Shown in pieces: positions 24,320 through 36,648 of a DNA stretch of 64,000 nucleotides. A program made the translations under genes and the position numbers. Positions within the stretch are counted from its first letter, which is position 1. The number at the start of each line of letters is the position of its first letter. Source of the stretch: Siphonodentalium dalli (taxonomy: Eukaryota > Mollusca > Scaphopoda > Gadilida > Siphonodentaliidae); the NCBI GenBank assembly GCA_032622095.1, contig CP136062.1:138402351-138466350 (forward strand). The letters are read 5' to 3'. The notes beneath the pieces were generated by a model that saw nothing but the letters and a program-made list of their open reading frames with translations, did not search any database and was not told where the DNA came from.

Positions 24320-25094
24320 CAACAAGTGCACCGCTAGGCGGAGGTAACGCCCCCGACTGTACAATCAGAGAAACTTTCTGGTTAAGCGCTATAAAAATGC
24401 CACATGTTGTTCTATATTAGCTTCAAATTTGGTCTGGTGCCACAAAAATAGAAGGAAAACTGAATTTTCTAAAAATAAAAATGAATTTTTTAAGTCGAAA
24501 AATGGTCATAACTCTCACAACAATTATCCGATTGAACCAAAATTTTACCTTGACCTGTATTGCGATATTGGTAATACACGAAAAAACGGGTTTTGCAAAT
24601 AAACAATCCAAAATCAAGTTATCATCTGGAAACAAAAAAAAGTAGCAGAAAACTGAATTTTCTAAGTCCAAAAAGGGGCGTAACTCTGGAAAAATTGGGC
24701 GGACGAAACCACGGCTATGGGGAAATCTTGTCCCCCGGCTGGTCTATTGGCATACCAAAGATCAACTGAATTGAATTAGCGAAACCAAAGTTATGAGTTG
24801 AAACGTTCGTATGCCACAGAAAACTGAATTTTCTAAGTCCAAAAAGGGGCGTAACTCTGGAAAAAATGGGCGGACGAAACCGCAGTTATAGGGAAATCTT
24901 GTCCCCCCGGCTGGTCTATTAGCATACCAAAGATCAACTGAATTGAGTTAGCGAAACCAAAGTTATGAGTTGAAACGTTCGTACGGACGGAAGGACGGAA
25001 GGACGGAAGGACGGAAGGAAGGACGGACGGAAGGACGGACGGACGGAGGGCTCCACTATATACCCCCAAATCTCCATCGGAGATCGGGGGCATA
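24320..25094 (+). mobile_element. family-3 hairpin-ended element
   Basis: 5' end: the short palindrome CCGCTAGGCGG followed by GAGGTAACGCCCCCGACTG. 3' end: hairpin TATACCCCCAAATCTCC-atc-GGAGATCGGGGGCATA (25059-25094), whose inverted sequence matches the 5' GCCCCCGA. A (GGACGGAA)n tract of about 60 bases lies just before. The interior has a direct duplication of about 176 bp (units near 24640 and 24815) with AAGTCCAAAAAGGGGCGTAA and AAATTGGGCGGACGAAACC. Non-coding. Confidence 0.75.
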
Positions 25095-25629
25095 ATAATA
25101 GCAGTTGACTGAGAATTGTATGAATCCGCAAAACCATACATGCATCTGACACACCAGTGGCATAATCATGGATGGGTGAAATAACTCCACATTGATTTAT
25201 GATGAACTAAAACCACAACTCACGATCTAAATGAGTCATGGGAAACGTCATCAATAAGGTGGAACTAGTATTGTCATAGTCTTGACTGACTTATAATGGA
25301 ACATCCTAGCAAAATACGAAGTTTCTGAAACCATAATAGAGAATGAAAGCACTCGTGTGACGACTGTGCAACAATGACAAAAAACGACAAAGAATTCATA
25401 TTTAGTTATCTGAAAAAAGTTGTTTCCCTTCTTGGGAGACATTAAGATTTGTCACCTGCTCGAGAATGAAATGTCTCCATCGGAGCTCCCCTCGCCGTGA
25501 GCTCCGAAGGAGACATTGTTTGAGCGCGACAAATCTTAAATGTCTCCTTCGACAACAACTGTATAATGTCCCATTTTATCCACAATCACAAGTTTAGATA
25601 GGCTTCTAAAAGAAAGGTTACTCTCGTGT

Positions 25630-25855
25630 CCAGAATCTAACATCGAATATTCGCAGGACCCAACGTCATAACTCTACCAAAAATATTGTGGTTGACCTGA
25701 TTCTGTGTGAAGCGGTTACACATGGCTATAGTCTAACATACCAACACCTAAGTTATAGAGGATAATGGGCTGGCCGAATGATCTGACTTCAGCTGACCTG
25801 CCAACTGTCCCTTGTCCAATCACAAGTCGAGTTTTGAAATAAAACTAGTAAAACA
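25630..25855 (+). repeat. family-5 fragment
   Basis: Repeats AATCTAACATCGAATATTCG and ATTGTGGTTGACCTGAT from the 23.7 kb element and ends AAGTCGAGTTTTGAAATAAA. Probably internally deleted. Confidence 0.55.
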
Positions 25856-26261
25856 CAATACCCATTACCAGCAGCAACAAATACATAATAATATTTTTTA
25901 TATTCATCACTGCCCAATGACTGAGCAGCGGCAAAATATACTAATATTGCGAAAACCCAAAACCTGGGGGGGGGGGGGGGGGGGCGGGGGTCTTGAAATG
26001 CTGTTTCCTTTCTGAAGTAGAAACCATGGACCAAATTTTATCCAATTCAGATAACTATTATTTGTTTGAGTTATCTCACTTAAAAATTGGCATGTGAAGA
26101 ACAAATCAATAACTCCTGAAATACGATTCAAGCAGGACTGGTTTTCGATCAGAGTAAAATCAGATCAGAAACATTTATTGGATTTATCTTGGTTAAGTTA
26201 CGGCACGGACAGATGCCCAGTCATTCATCCAAACATGGTCGATTTGTCACACAACTCACTA
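25856..26261. other. intron sequence with a G20-type run
   Basis: Contains an uninterrupted poly-G tract at about 25967-25985. No exon or element end recognised. Confidence 0.5.
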
Positions 26262-26302
26262 AATGAAAGTGTCAATGACACTGTAGCTCAACATTGTAAA
26301 GA

Positions 26303-27411
26303 GATGGGCGGTTGTGAAAGTTTGCCTCGATTTCGGTTGTGGAAAAAGAGCCGAGTCTCGGTTTCGGTTTTTATTAATAAAAATTACTAATGTGAACAAA
26401 ATCTAATTATGCTTCATCATATTACAAAGAAAACACACCAATTGTATCACCATAACTTGTGAGGTACATGTCCTTTTATAATATTAAATTATGTATCATA
26501 TTGTTACTATTACATGTACTAGTATATTGTTAATGTCCATGTCGAGTGGCAGTGCTAGAATGCAAGTGAGTCTGTGTATTGTGTATGACTGCAATTCAGC
26601 ATCATATGATCATAAGTGTGAAATAATATAATGATCATTTATATTGGCATAAAACTAATGTGTGTGACTAGATATATGTGTATAGTTATGATTTGAAAAA
26701 TAAAATTGGAAATACAACAAAATGAAAATAAAACATGACTAGAATCTCTCAATCACATTATCTGGCTATATGCCTATTACCATATTTAGGGAACATAATA
26801 TTGTACACACTATACAGTATACATGCATCCAATACAAGTCACCCGAATGATTGCTATTTCTCAACAGTTTACCGACAAACGGTATAATTCATTCCGGCTC
26901 GGATTCCGGCATAACATTTTTAATCAACGGCGCACAAATATATTTGACGATTTAACATCCAAACAGTGATAAAAACTAATAGGGAATGCGGGGTAACAAT
27001 CATTGATACCTTTTGATATCGTATCCTCGTTATCAAATTCACCTTTCAGAGTATTTGTACGGCCTTAATGATTAAAATAACATGAGAAATAAACTGACTT
27101 GTGTTGTGTTTACTAGTAGTAATACTACGGCGAAAATAGGTGTACACGGAAGCAACGTAATTAATTCGTCGCGCGATTTCACCATGCGAACTCCTTTCTG
27201 CATATATTACAGGCGGCACACTTAGATTTCTTATCTTTCTTTGAAAAATATTTCCACACAGGACTCGTTTGTTCGTCGTGTTCTGCCATGATTACAGGAA
27301 GTTGTGACAACCGAAACTACGGGTTTTCCCAACTTACCACGGTTGTCATTTCCGGTTTTTCCCGACAACCGAAACCGAACTGATTCCACGGTTAACCGCC
27401 CATCTCTAATT
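26303..27411 (+). mobile_element. hAT-like element, AGAGATGGGCGGTT ends, copy 1
   Basis: AGAGATGGGCGGTT at the left end is mirrored by AACCGCCCATCTCT at the right. Subterminal TTTCGGTT and AACCGAAAC words recur near both ends. Flanks ATTGTAA and ATTGGCAA may be an eroded target duplication. No transposase reading frame in about 1.1 kb. Confidence 0.7.
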
Positions 27412-29365
27412 GGCAATGAATAGAGAGATTAAAAAGGAGTGTAAAAAATGAGCAGTAAAGGATTTAGTCATACACATAGTAAAATCAAAGATGGCAGCTG
27501 GCGGCCATGTTTTTTGTCCGAATGACCCCAAAATGACTCTTTTCCATCTACATTCCAATTTCAACAGCCATGAAAAATTTCATGATGATCATACTAAAGG
27601 TACGACCTGTAGCCCTTGCTAAAGGATTTAGTCATACAAAGAGTAAAATCCAAGATGGCTGCTGGTGGCCATGTTTTATGGCCGAATGTCCCCATTATGA
27701 CACGTTCCCATCAGATCCCCCCCCCCCCCATCTACATGTCATTATTAACATCCATGACAAATTTTATGATTATCAAACTAAAGATACGACCTGTAGCTTA
27801 AGGATTTAGTCATACAAAGAGTAAAATCCAAGATGGCTGTTGGCGGCCATGTTTTTTGTCCGAATGACCCCAAAATGACTCTTTCCCCATCTACATTCCA
27901 ATTTCAACAGCCATGAAAAATTTCATGATGATAAGACTAAAGGTACGACCTGTAGCCCGTGCTAAAGGATTTAGTCATACAAAGAGTAAAATCCAAGATG
28001 GCTGCTGGTGGCCATGTTTTATGGCTGAATGACCCCAAAATGACTCGTTCCCATCTACATGTCAATATTAACATCCCTGACAAATTTTATGATGATCACA
28101 CTAAAGGTACGACCTGTAGCCCGTGCTAAAGAATTTAGTCATACAAAGAGTAAATCCAAGATGGCTGCCATGTTTTTTGGCCGAATGACCCCAAAATGAC
28201 TCGTTTCCCATCTACATACTGTTAACATTCATTTTATGATGATCAGACTAAAAGTACGACCTGTAGCCCGTGTTAAGTGATTTAGTCATACAAACAGTAA
28301 AATCCAAGATGGCTGCTGGCGGCCATGTTTTTTGGCCAAATGACCTCAAAATGACTCGTTCCCATCTACATGCCATTGTTAACATCCATGACAAATTTTA
28401 TGATGATCAGACTAAAGGTACGACCTGTAGCCCGTGCTAATGGATTGAATTTTGAAATCAAAGATGGCCACTGGCGGCCATGTTTTTCGGCCGAATGACC
28501 CCAAAATTACTCGTTCACATCTACATGTCATTGTTAACATCCATGACAAATTTTATGATGATCAGACTAAAGGTACGGACATGTTTTTTGTCCGAATGAC
28601 CCCAAACTGACTCTTTCCCCACCTACATTCCAATTTCAACAGCCATGAAAAATTTCATAATGATCAGACTAAAGGTACGACCTGTAGTGCTAAAGGATTT
28701 AGTCTTACAAAAAAGATTAAAATCCAAGAGGGCTGCTGCGGCCATGTTTTTTTGGCTGAATGACCCCAAAATTAATTGTTCCCATCTACTTGTTAATATT
28801 AACATCCATGACAAATTTCATGATGATCAGACGAACAGTACGACCTGCAGCCCGTGCTAATGGATTGAATTTTTTAAATCAAAGATGGCCACTGGCGGCC
28901 ATGTTTTTCATCCAAATGACCCCAAAATGACTCATTCCCATCTACATGCCATTGTTAACATCCATGACAAATTTTATGATGATCAACTAAAGGTGCGACC
29001 TGTAGCCTGTGCTAAAGGATTCAGTCATGCAAAGAGTAAAATCTAAGATGGCTGCCGGCGGCCATGTTTTTGGCCAAATGACCCCAAAATTAATTACTCG
29101 TTCCCATCTACATGTCAATATTAACATCCATGACAAATTTCATGACAATAAGACGAACAGTATGGCCTGTAGCCCGTGCTAATGGATTGAATTTTGAAAT
29201 TCAAGATGGTGGCCATGTTTTTTTTCCGAATGACCCCAAAATGACTCGTTCCCATCTACATGTCAATGTCAACATCCATGACAAATTTCGTAATAATCGG
29301 ACCAAAGGTACGAACTGTAGCCCGTGCTAAAGGAAATTGTTGACGAATCACACACGCACACACAG

Positions 29366-30382
29366 TAGAGATGGGCGGTTTTGATTTTTTACGTTCGGTT
29401 TTTCTGGGAGAAAAAACCTGTTTCGGTTCGTTTTTTTTTACTAGATAGTGAAATTATACTGAAATACATACAATTTGAGTATATACTTTCAAAGTAGCCG
29501 TAATTAGAGTCAATAATGTCCCAATAACGTTGAATATTTGAGGAAGGAAATGCAATCACAGGTAAACAACGGGACATAATGCTGACGCAAACTGAATCCA
29601 ACATGATAAGATGATACAATTCGGTATTTAAAAAAATAAACACCCCCATCTTCACTATTTATCCCTTTCTGACATGTTTAAACCATATTTATCATATTAT
29701 ATGCATTGGTATCTGAGAATACAACCGCAAACAGCAGCAAATTCACAAACCAGTGGGCGTCCTTGACCTCGTATATGACTAACAATTCTTGACACGTGCA
29801 TGATTGACCCACATTCAATGACTGCGGTGTGATCGCTTTGATGTCTGTGATGTTGCGACATAGTGTTCATACCATTTACTTGGTTTAGTTTTCGAGTTAG
29901 CAGACGCTTCCATTTTTTTGGTTGGCGATTATCGCCTTATTTGGACTTGTGTTCGGCATTCATATAGTTCGCCGTACTCTGGCTTAAGCGACGTGTTTAT
30001 GACATATTAAGCAGCAACATTTTTTGGAGTCGTCTCCAGTTAGACGCGTAAAATAACTCCAAACAGGGCTTTTTGTTGAACCCTGTTCGTTATTTTGTTC
30101 GGCCATGTTTTGAAAAAGAACAAAAACAGTCGCCTACGATATTATAACAACACATATCCGAGACGAAATGGACACATTCCGATATACTATTGATCAGAGA
30201 GGCCGATAATTTGATAACAATATCAAGTAATAAGTACCTGGGGAGGTATAATAAGTCGATTTAAGTGAAAAATAAACAAAAAAAACCGTAATGTCGGTTT
30301 GAGCAGAATCGCGTCAGTCGGTTTTCGGTTTATTGTTAAAAATCGAAACAGAGTTGTTTTCTCGGTTAACCGCCCATCACTA
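29366..30382 (+). mobile_element. hAT-like element, TAGAGATGGGCGGTT ends, copy 2
   Basis: Starts TAGAGATGGGCGGTT and ends AACCGCCCATCACTA. The flanking ACACACAG is repeated exactly at 29358-29365 and 30383-30390, an 8-bp target duplication as in hAT. Length 1017 bp with no transposase. It interrupts the CA-rich 3' tail of element D. Confidence 0.85.
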
Positions 30383-30578
30383 ACACACAGACAACGGATA
30401 CCAAGCCATGGCAATAGCTCAAACTTTACAAAGTAAAGTTGAGCTAAAAACAAAAGCAAACATTTACAAGGTTCAGTTTTAACTTTTAAGCTTGTAGATG
30501 TGTATCCATTTTAATGTTTAGACCAACAGCAATACATCCTACATATAGCGCTGCACAGAATGACTAGTTCTAACTCAC

Positions 30579-30643
30579 GTTTTAACAGGACTTTCTTCAG
30601 ATTCGTCATCATCTGAATCCTCCTCCTCATCGTCTTCTTCGTC
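30579..30643 (-). CDS. nucleoplasmin-like, acidic tract exon 2
   Basis: Sixty-five bases coding DEEDDEEEDSDDDESEESPVK and two bases of the next codon (phase 0 in, phase 2 out). Acceptor gtgttaatttatgcag and donor GTGAGTTAG fit consensus. It continues the Glu/Asp tract of the previous exon; in nucleoplasmins this tract binds histones. SEES and SDDD are possible casein kinase 2-type contexts (inference). Confidence 0.87.
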
Positions 30644-30799
30644 CTGCATAAATTAACACAACATACAAATCTTGCATCAAATAATTTCCCAAGTTTTAAG
30701 GAGGATGTGAAGTGAACAATTTTTAATGGGGGATTTCCATGCAAATCTCTGGGGAAAAAGGTATGTATGAAGCACTTATCCAGAAACCAGAGCAGATAA

Positions 30800-31010
30800 A
30801 CTAATGCCCTAAATAATAGACTCCTTAACCACAGCCGAATTATGGTAATTTTTCAGGATTTAGTTGGAGATATGGCTTGTTGCTATTCATCGGAAAGCTC
30901 TCAGTGAGAGCTTTGATGAATGCCAACAAGCCATATTTCAGACTAAATCCTGAAAAGTTACCCATAATTCTGCTGTGGTTAAGGGGTCGATTATTTAGGG
31001 CATTACTGAA
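30800..31010. mobile_element. palindromic MITE (CAGTAATGCCC), copy 2
   Basis: Same family as 22424-22580 but with a longer centre: the arms carry AATTTTTCAGGATTTAGT, ATATGGCTTGTTG and ATTCATCGGAAAGCTCTC with their inverted partners. The left end is mutated (CTAATGCCC) and the right end is CATTACTG. Confidence 0.75.
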
Positions 31011-32021
31011 AATCATTAAACAGATAGAACATTTAACTGGCGGTGCACTATGTAAATTATAAAATTGCCCAATGTTTATTTTTGAGAATTATTTTTTACC
31101 TACTTTACACTTTAATTTACACTTTACCTACTTTTGAAAAAATATAAAATACAGAAATAAAACAGCAACATTATAATGGAATAAGAATGAGGTGGACCCA
31201 CCAGACAAATTGTTTTAAATACCACATCAACTTAACATTTGCTCTATAGATTTAGATGGAAAACCCCATTTAAAATTGCTCACTTGACATCCCCCTCATG
31301 GTGTTGTGACAATTGTGTTGATTTGTCATTATCAGGGTAGAGAAAAGCTGCATTAATGGTGATCAAGACATGATATTGTTCCAGGGCTTTGTTTAGCCGT
31401 TTCAGCAATCAAAAGTTTGAAAAGGCGAAGAACAAATTGGTCAACTTCACTTAGAATATAGAAATTAACTTACTCTACTCTAGTCATATCAAAGGAAGTG
31501 ACAATTAATTCAGAATACTTCAGATGACCATAATGCAAGCTGTGAGGCCAATAAAAATAGCCAACTTAATTATTTGTCGATACAAGTAACAAATTAAAAC
31601 AGATTTTGATCACCAACAAACTACTGCTTGAATGGATTTTCCTTAGTACGGATTGTTGTGTCCAATTTAAACGGCATATTTATTTTTTTTATGTTCCATT
31701 CATTGCAATAATTCAATCCCTGAAAAAGACTCATTTTATCAAGACACAAAAGTAACAGAGGTTATATTCAGTACCACATGTTAACCTTTTCTATACTAAA
31801 TACTCATTGACGAGTAGTTAGTTGTTCAGATAATAGATAATAAGATCAACAAACGACCATGTTGATCTTAAGCTAAACAATGCCCTCTGCACTATTATCT
31901 GTCTTATTCTTCTGAACACCCCACCAGATGAATAATAGACCATTCCAAAGTATACTTTTATAATATAACAGAGTGGAAGAATCGTTCAGTATAAAAAAGC
32001 ATTACATAAGCTGATACAGAC
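31011..32021. other. intron sequence
   Basis: Most of the 1.4 kb intron between the two acidic exons. No other feature supported. Confidence 0.5.
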
Positions 32022-32099
32022 CTCTTCCATATCTTCATCCTCTTCCTCGTCTTCATCCTCCTCATCTTCCTCTTCTGCTTCTTGAAACTTGCCACGCTG
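32022..32099 (-). CDS. nucleoplasmin-like, acidic tract exon 1
   Basis: Seventy-eight bases, 26 codons, phase 0 at both ends: QRGKFQEAEEEDEEDEDEEE then DEDMEE. Acceptor ctgtgtctcag precedes CAG; a tandem cag-cag means the first Gln may be optional (NAGNAG acceptor). The donor GTCTGT is weaker than the others. This is the main histone-binding acidic tract. Confidence 0.83.
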
Positions 32100-32139
32100 C
32101 TGAGACACAGAATGTATGAATTATAAGCCAGGTTTTCCA

Positions 32140-32340
32140 CTAGGGGTTGGGGGAATGGGACCCCTATAGCTGCTGTGGGGAAATCTCAGTCGATAAACAA
32201 ATTGCAAATATCTAATATTGAAAATCTGCCGGTAACTCCAAGCACAAATTATGGAACATATACATACAGTAATACCAAGTACCCGTAGATTAATTCAAGG
32301 AATCGCAATTAACTTTTTATTTTTGACAAGCTGAATATTT
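32140..32340. other. intron spacer
   Basis: Nothing recognised apart from a short TACAGTAATACC word resembling a MITE end. Confidence 0.35.
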
Positions 32341-32941
32341 TACATGAACAGTTCATATCTAGATTTTCTAAGTCAAATTACGTCCAAAAAAGGGGCCATA
32401 ACTCTCGCAAAAATTATCGGATTAAAACGAAATTCGGACTTGAGCTGTATTTCGATATATGTAATCCACAAAAAAAACGGGTTTTGCGTATAAACATTCC
32501 AAAATCGAGTTATCATCCGGAAACCAAAAAACATAAGAAAAACTGAATTTTCTGAGTCGAAAAAGGGGCATAACTCTGCCAAAAATTGTCGGACAGAACC
32601 CAAGTTTGAACTTGACCTGTGTTTTGGTGGGAGAAAGTAATATACCAAATTTGGATTCATTCCGATAAACTATACTAAAGTTATCATCCGGACAACAAAT
32701 TTCAAGGATTTTCCAAGTCAAAAAACGTCAAATAAGGGGCATAACTCCGGTGAAAATTGGCGGGCGGAACCCAAATTTGAACTTAACTTACTTTTCGGCT
32801 AATAAACCGACATACCAAATTTTATTAAATTTGGTTCACTCTAACTAAAGTTATCATCCGGAAACCAGGTTAACGGACGCCCGGACAGCTTGACAGACCA
32901 ATACTATAATACGACCGTTTTTTCAAACGGGCGTATAAAAA
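32340..32941 (+). mobile_element. family-4 hairpin-ended element
   Basis: Three internal units (from about 32360, 32550 and 32715) share AAAAAGGGGCATAACTC, AAAATTGTCGGACAGAACCC, CATACCAAATTT and AAAGTTATCATCCGG. The 3' end is ATACGACCGTTTTTTC then AAACGGGCGTAT, a hairpin, after AACGGACGCCCGGAC. The matching 5' end was not found; ATGAACAGTTCAT (an odd palindrome with central A) lies at the left edge, which may be chance. Confidence 0.6.
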
Positions 32942-33606
32942 GTGTTTGGGTTCTGTGGCAAATTTTTTATCTTCAAATCAATGAGGGAGGGAGGGTTTTA
33001 TTTTTTATTTTTTTCTGCGCATAGTAAGCATGGACAAAGATAGCTTCCTCCGTCTAGTAATAACCAGAAAGGTAGAGAGAACTGTTATGCATATAAACTC
33101 ATTTAGTCTTATATAAAAATGACATTGTACTACCAGTGTATGACTGGGATTACCTAACAATATATAATGCCCCTAACATTAACTACTATTATTGTTGTCT
33201 AAAAACGGATACCTCCCCATTCTAATATGTGATCCTGAATTTAGTCCTGTGCCTTTCAATTGTATAAAGTTACAATTAGTGTAAGTTGTTCACAATGACT
33301 AATTGTAAGAAGAGCATGAGGATCAGCTAATCATTTTCTTAATTGTAGTCATCTACTTCATGTTGTAAGCCTGCAAGTCACTTTTTAACAAATTACATGT
33401 TAGAGCTCAATGCACACTAATATTCAACACATATCTGCTATTCCTTTTTTTGTCATAACATCAGGCATTGCAATAAAAAGGCCTAATGCGGCCCTTTTTA
33501 TTCAATGCGGCGAGGCCTGAGAACCAAAACCTTTTTTTTTTGGCCCAACCAGGCACAATAAAATGTGGGGCCTTAAGCAATCTACACATCAATATCTTTC
33601 AGAATA
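32942..33606. other. intron sequence
   Basis: No element ends recognised except a short GGCCTAATGCGGCCC inverted stretch near 33480. No exon. Confidence 0.4.
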
Positions 33607-34185
33607 CTCTTGGGTGCCTAATAAACGTACATGTACGATTGTTAAATTTGAGTTAAAATTCCTACCTGAAAGATCGTTATTTGGCCCTGTACGTTTATTA
33701 AATTTGGCGGTCGAAATATGTCAACCAATCTTTTTTTTATACAGGGATGATTTGTGATTATTGAACAAATAAAGCGTGTGTGTGTTGATTCGTACGCACG
33801 TTCAAAGACATCCGATATTAGTCCCCCCGGGAATCGCTTCTTGTATCATCGACGTCATTTCTTAAACAATCGCCCGAACACGTGGTCATTCGGTGCTATT
33901 TCTATCACAGACTTTCTTTGAACCAATCAAAACATCCGATAATAATTGCCCCGGAATAGCTCAATGACGTAATTTCTAAAAGAGTTACACTTTCGTGTTC
34001 GTTTGTTTGTCAACTGCATGGGGCATCGATCGATCCATTCGCCAAAATAATATTGTTATCAGCTATTATCCTATACATAGTTCCCATATATTGGGGGTCG
34101 TCATCATCGATTAAAAATCGGAGCGACCATGAAATTAGTTAATTCGTTCGACACGTTTCTGCTGATAAGTAGTACATGTACAGTA

Positions 34186-35284
34186 CAGGGATGAGAACAG
34201 GCACTGATGAAATCAGCTGGAATGCGAGCGAAGCGATGCGTTGTCCATCGCTAACCACAGGCCGGGGGTTTGGGGGCTGCCTAGGGGTAAGGGGGTCATT
34301 TCCTGCAATCGGAGGCCTCTCCTAAGAGGGAAATCTGATGAGTGCAATTTTTAGTGGATAATTTTAATTTTTCCATTTTTTTTTACCAGTCTCAAGAAAT
34401 TTCTCACATGCAGAGAATGGATCCAGCATGCTATTAAATACAAAACATTTGTGTCAAGATGATTCTTAATGTCCCTGTACTAGACTATTAGTGTATATCT
34501 GAAAATATTTTGAAATAAATGAATAGATAATTCTAATCTACACCTACCAATTTATCAAACAGGACGGTCTATTTGAAATGAATATTCCACATCATACATT
34601 TATGTTATTCGGTATAAAAGAGTCATAATTAATGTACAGAATAACATATTATATGAGAATAATCTCTTTGAATAGACTATCTTCAGTTTTCTCTCGGTTG
34701 TTTTGTGACAACTAGCGCAAGCGAAACGGTCTTTTCCAACCATGCATTCCCAACGGAACTTTTCTTTCTCATTCTTGTCAATCTCACGCACACGGTGGTC
34801 GTTTTTCGCTCGCTTATTTTCAAAGCCGACATTGTCACGATTGTATCTGTAGATATGTCAGTACAGGAACAAATTCTGGTTATAGACGCAAAACAAAGCA
34901 AATCTCGCGGGTTATCGGAAAGCAGGTATTTTCCAAGAACTCTTGTAATTCTCGGTAATGATTGGTTATTTCCAAGAACTTCTAAGTAGCTCGACCAATG
35001 AAATGTTGCGACACGTAAATTACTGGGGGAATCCCATGACATCATTGTTTTACTCCTTGAAAGATGCCGCAATCTGACCAATCACAACGCGCGGTACACT
35101 TACCTGTGTCTCTCATTTAGCAGTCTTTCCGAAATTGTATTCCGCGCAGTCTTTTGGAGCCAATTCATTCAATTAAACCTCCCCCCCCCCCAATTATCTC
35201 AACGGATTTGTATCGATCTCAAAAATTGGTTTTTGCCTGTTAAAAAGCGGGAAACCGCGGATCCGCGGGAAATTCTCATCCCTG
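34186..35284. mobile_element. hAT-like element, CAGGGATGAGAA ends, 6-bp target duplication
   Basis: Starts CAGGGATGAGAA and ends TTCTCATCCCTG. ACAGTA is repeated exactly at 34180-34185 and 35285-35290. The minus strand has a small reading frame (34600-34791) with FRWECMVGKDRFACASCHKT, which looks like the remnant of a Cys-containing finger of an element protein; that is a weak call. Length 1099 bp. Confidence 0.7.
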
Positions 35285-35560
35285 ACAGTACTAGTACTGG
35301 TACAATTGTATAGTATTAAGGCTGAAAAAAAATCGGTTAGGGGTCTCCCTTCCTACTAATAGTATTAGTGGGCGATTTTTGTATATGTTAAAGTATCTCG
35401 CAAGACATACTACTAGTAGTATATATATCCTTGGATCCCAAATTGTATCTAGTATTAGTACTAGTACTTAATAGTAAGGATACTATTGCTGAATATACAA
35501 TCCATTTCTCAAAGTGGATTACAATGTAGTAATAACATATTAATTAGTACTAGTACTAGT
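35285..35560. other. intron sequence rich in ACTAGT words
   Basis: ACTAGTACTAGT-type simple repeats recur. No other feature. Confidence 0.45.
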
Positions 35561-36648
35561 ATAACAATTAGGGTTGCCACGATTATGAGTTTTCATAATC
35601 GACTAATCGGCAGCTATAATCGACGGTTAGTCGATTAATCGGTAATATATGCGCCCTGTATTACATCCAGGTAAACAAGTGATAAATGCTAAATTACGAT
35701 GACTTCTTTACATTCATTTTTAAGACAGTTATAAACTGTCGATGTTCCGTGTTTACACTGTTTTATTGCATATACAACAAGGAATACTCATGCCCTCATA
35801 GTCTCATTCGTCCCGATGTAGTTTTTAACAGGCCCTTACTATTAAATACTGCCAAGTGCCCATATTGCCGATGTTTCTGGCAAAGTTAGAGCAAACTGCA
35901 TACGAGCACGACGTGACAGTAACTGTGCAAAATTGCACGAAGTAAAGTTAATCTCGATCGCGACTCCCAAGCCGCCGCTACGTATTTCGGCAAGTCACGT
36001 GCTTCACATTAATCAGTGAAATTGCGGCGAAAGGCGTGCACTTACACAATGCAGTTAACCAGGACATAGGTACTAGTAGACAGTGGGAGGTATTTGTGGG
36101 GGACCCTGGTGTGACGGGGATGCAGTCACAATTACTGCCGTGTATAACCTGGACATTTTCAATAAAGAATTGCAAGAAATAATGAAACAAATTAATAGTT
36201 TATAATATATACGCAACCCCTTGTCAAAGAACTCGCAAACATCGGATTGTTTTCTTGAAGCACCAAACGAGAATACATGTAATGGTAATTATTTGCAACG
36301 TTCCCAGGTCCGCCCATGGCCTAACATGCTGACAGATATTCCAACCAATAGCTGATCAGATTCCCCAACACATCGGCGATGACTCTGAAAAGTCGGCGCA
36401 GACATCGAAGACAAACTGAAGGATGCCGCCAACCAGGCACGTTCTGTGTGAACATGTCGCACACATAATTCTTTGAAGATGACCGCCAAATGTCGGCGGC
36501 GACATCAAAGGCAGAGGACGCCGCAACGGAATTGTGCTGCATACGCGGTTAACTGTTACTTCCAGGCATGACATCGATACACTCGATACACAAGTTACAC
36601 AACCATACCCACCCCCCCCCCCCCTCGGGCGATTAGTCGACGAAAGTA

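Larger units (their letters stand above)
19300..25640 (+). repeat. intronic duplication, five copies (a-e)
   Basis: Copies lie at about 19300-20600 (a), 21280-22000 (b), 21990-22350 (c), 22970-23370 (d) and 24192-25640 (e). All share TTAGCATTG or similar, AACTAAAACAA, CAAAACCATACATGCATC, AGTGGCATAATCATGGATGG and AATGAGTCATGGG, in one orientation. Copies a, b and e also share an imperfect inverted repeat built on GGGAGACATT / AATGTCTCC. Copies a and e are the most alike and each is split by a different hairpin-ended element at the same point. The exon at 23428-23452 lies between d and e, so copies lie in two introns. Confidence 0.75.
26262..30446 (+). mobile_element. family-1 core-repeat element D, with two hAT-like insertions
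   Basis: 5' end AGTGTCAATGACACT then GTAGCTCAAC at 26269-26300. The array of about eleven monomers runs from about 27455 to 29340, and the 3' hairpin TAGCTCAAACTTTAC...GTAAAGTTGAGCTA ends at 30446. One hAT-like element (26303-27411) lies just inside the 5' end and a second of the same family (29366-30382) in the 3' tail. Monomers here are more variable than in E; one holds a C10 run (27717). Confidence 0.8.

Noticed and set aside
24833-25152. ORF with repeated PSVLPS and PSFRPS
   Set aside because: It is the translation of the (GGACGGAA)n tract before the family-3 hairpin.
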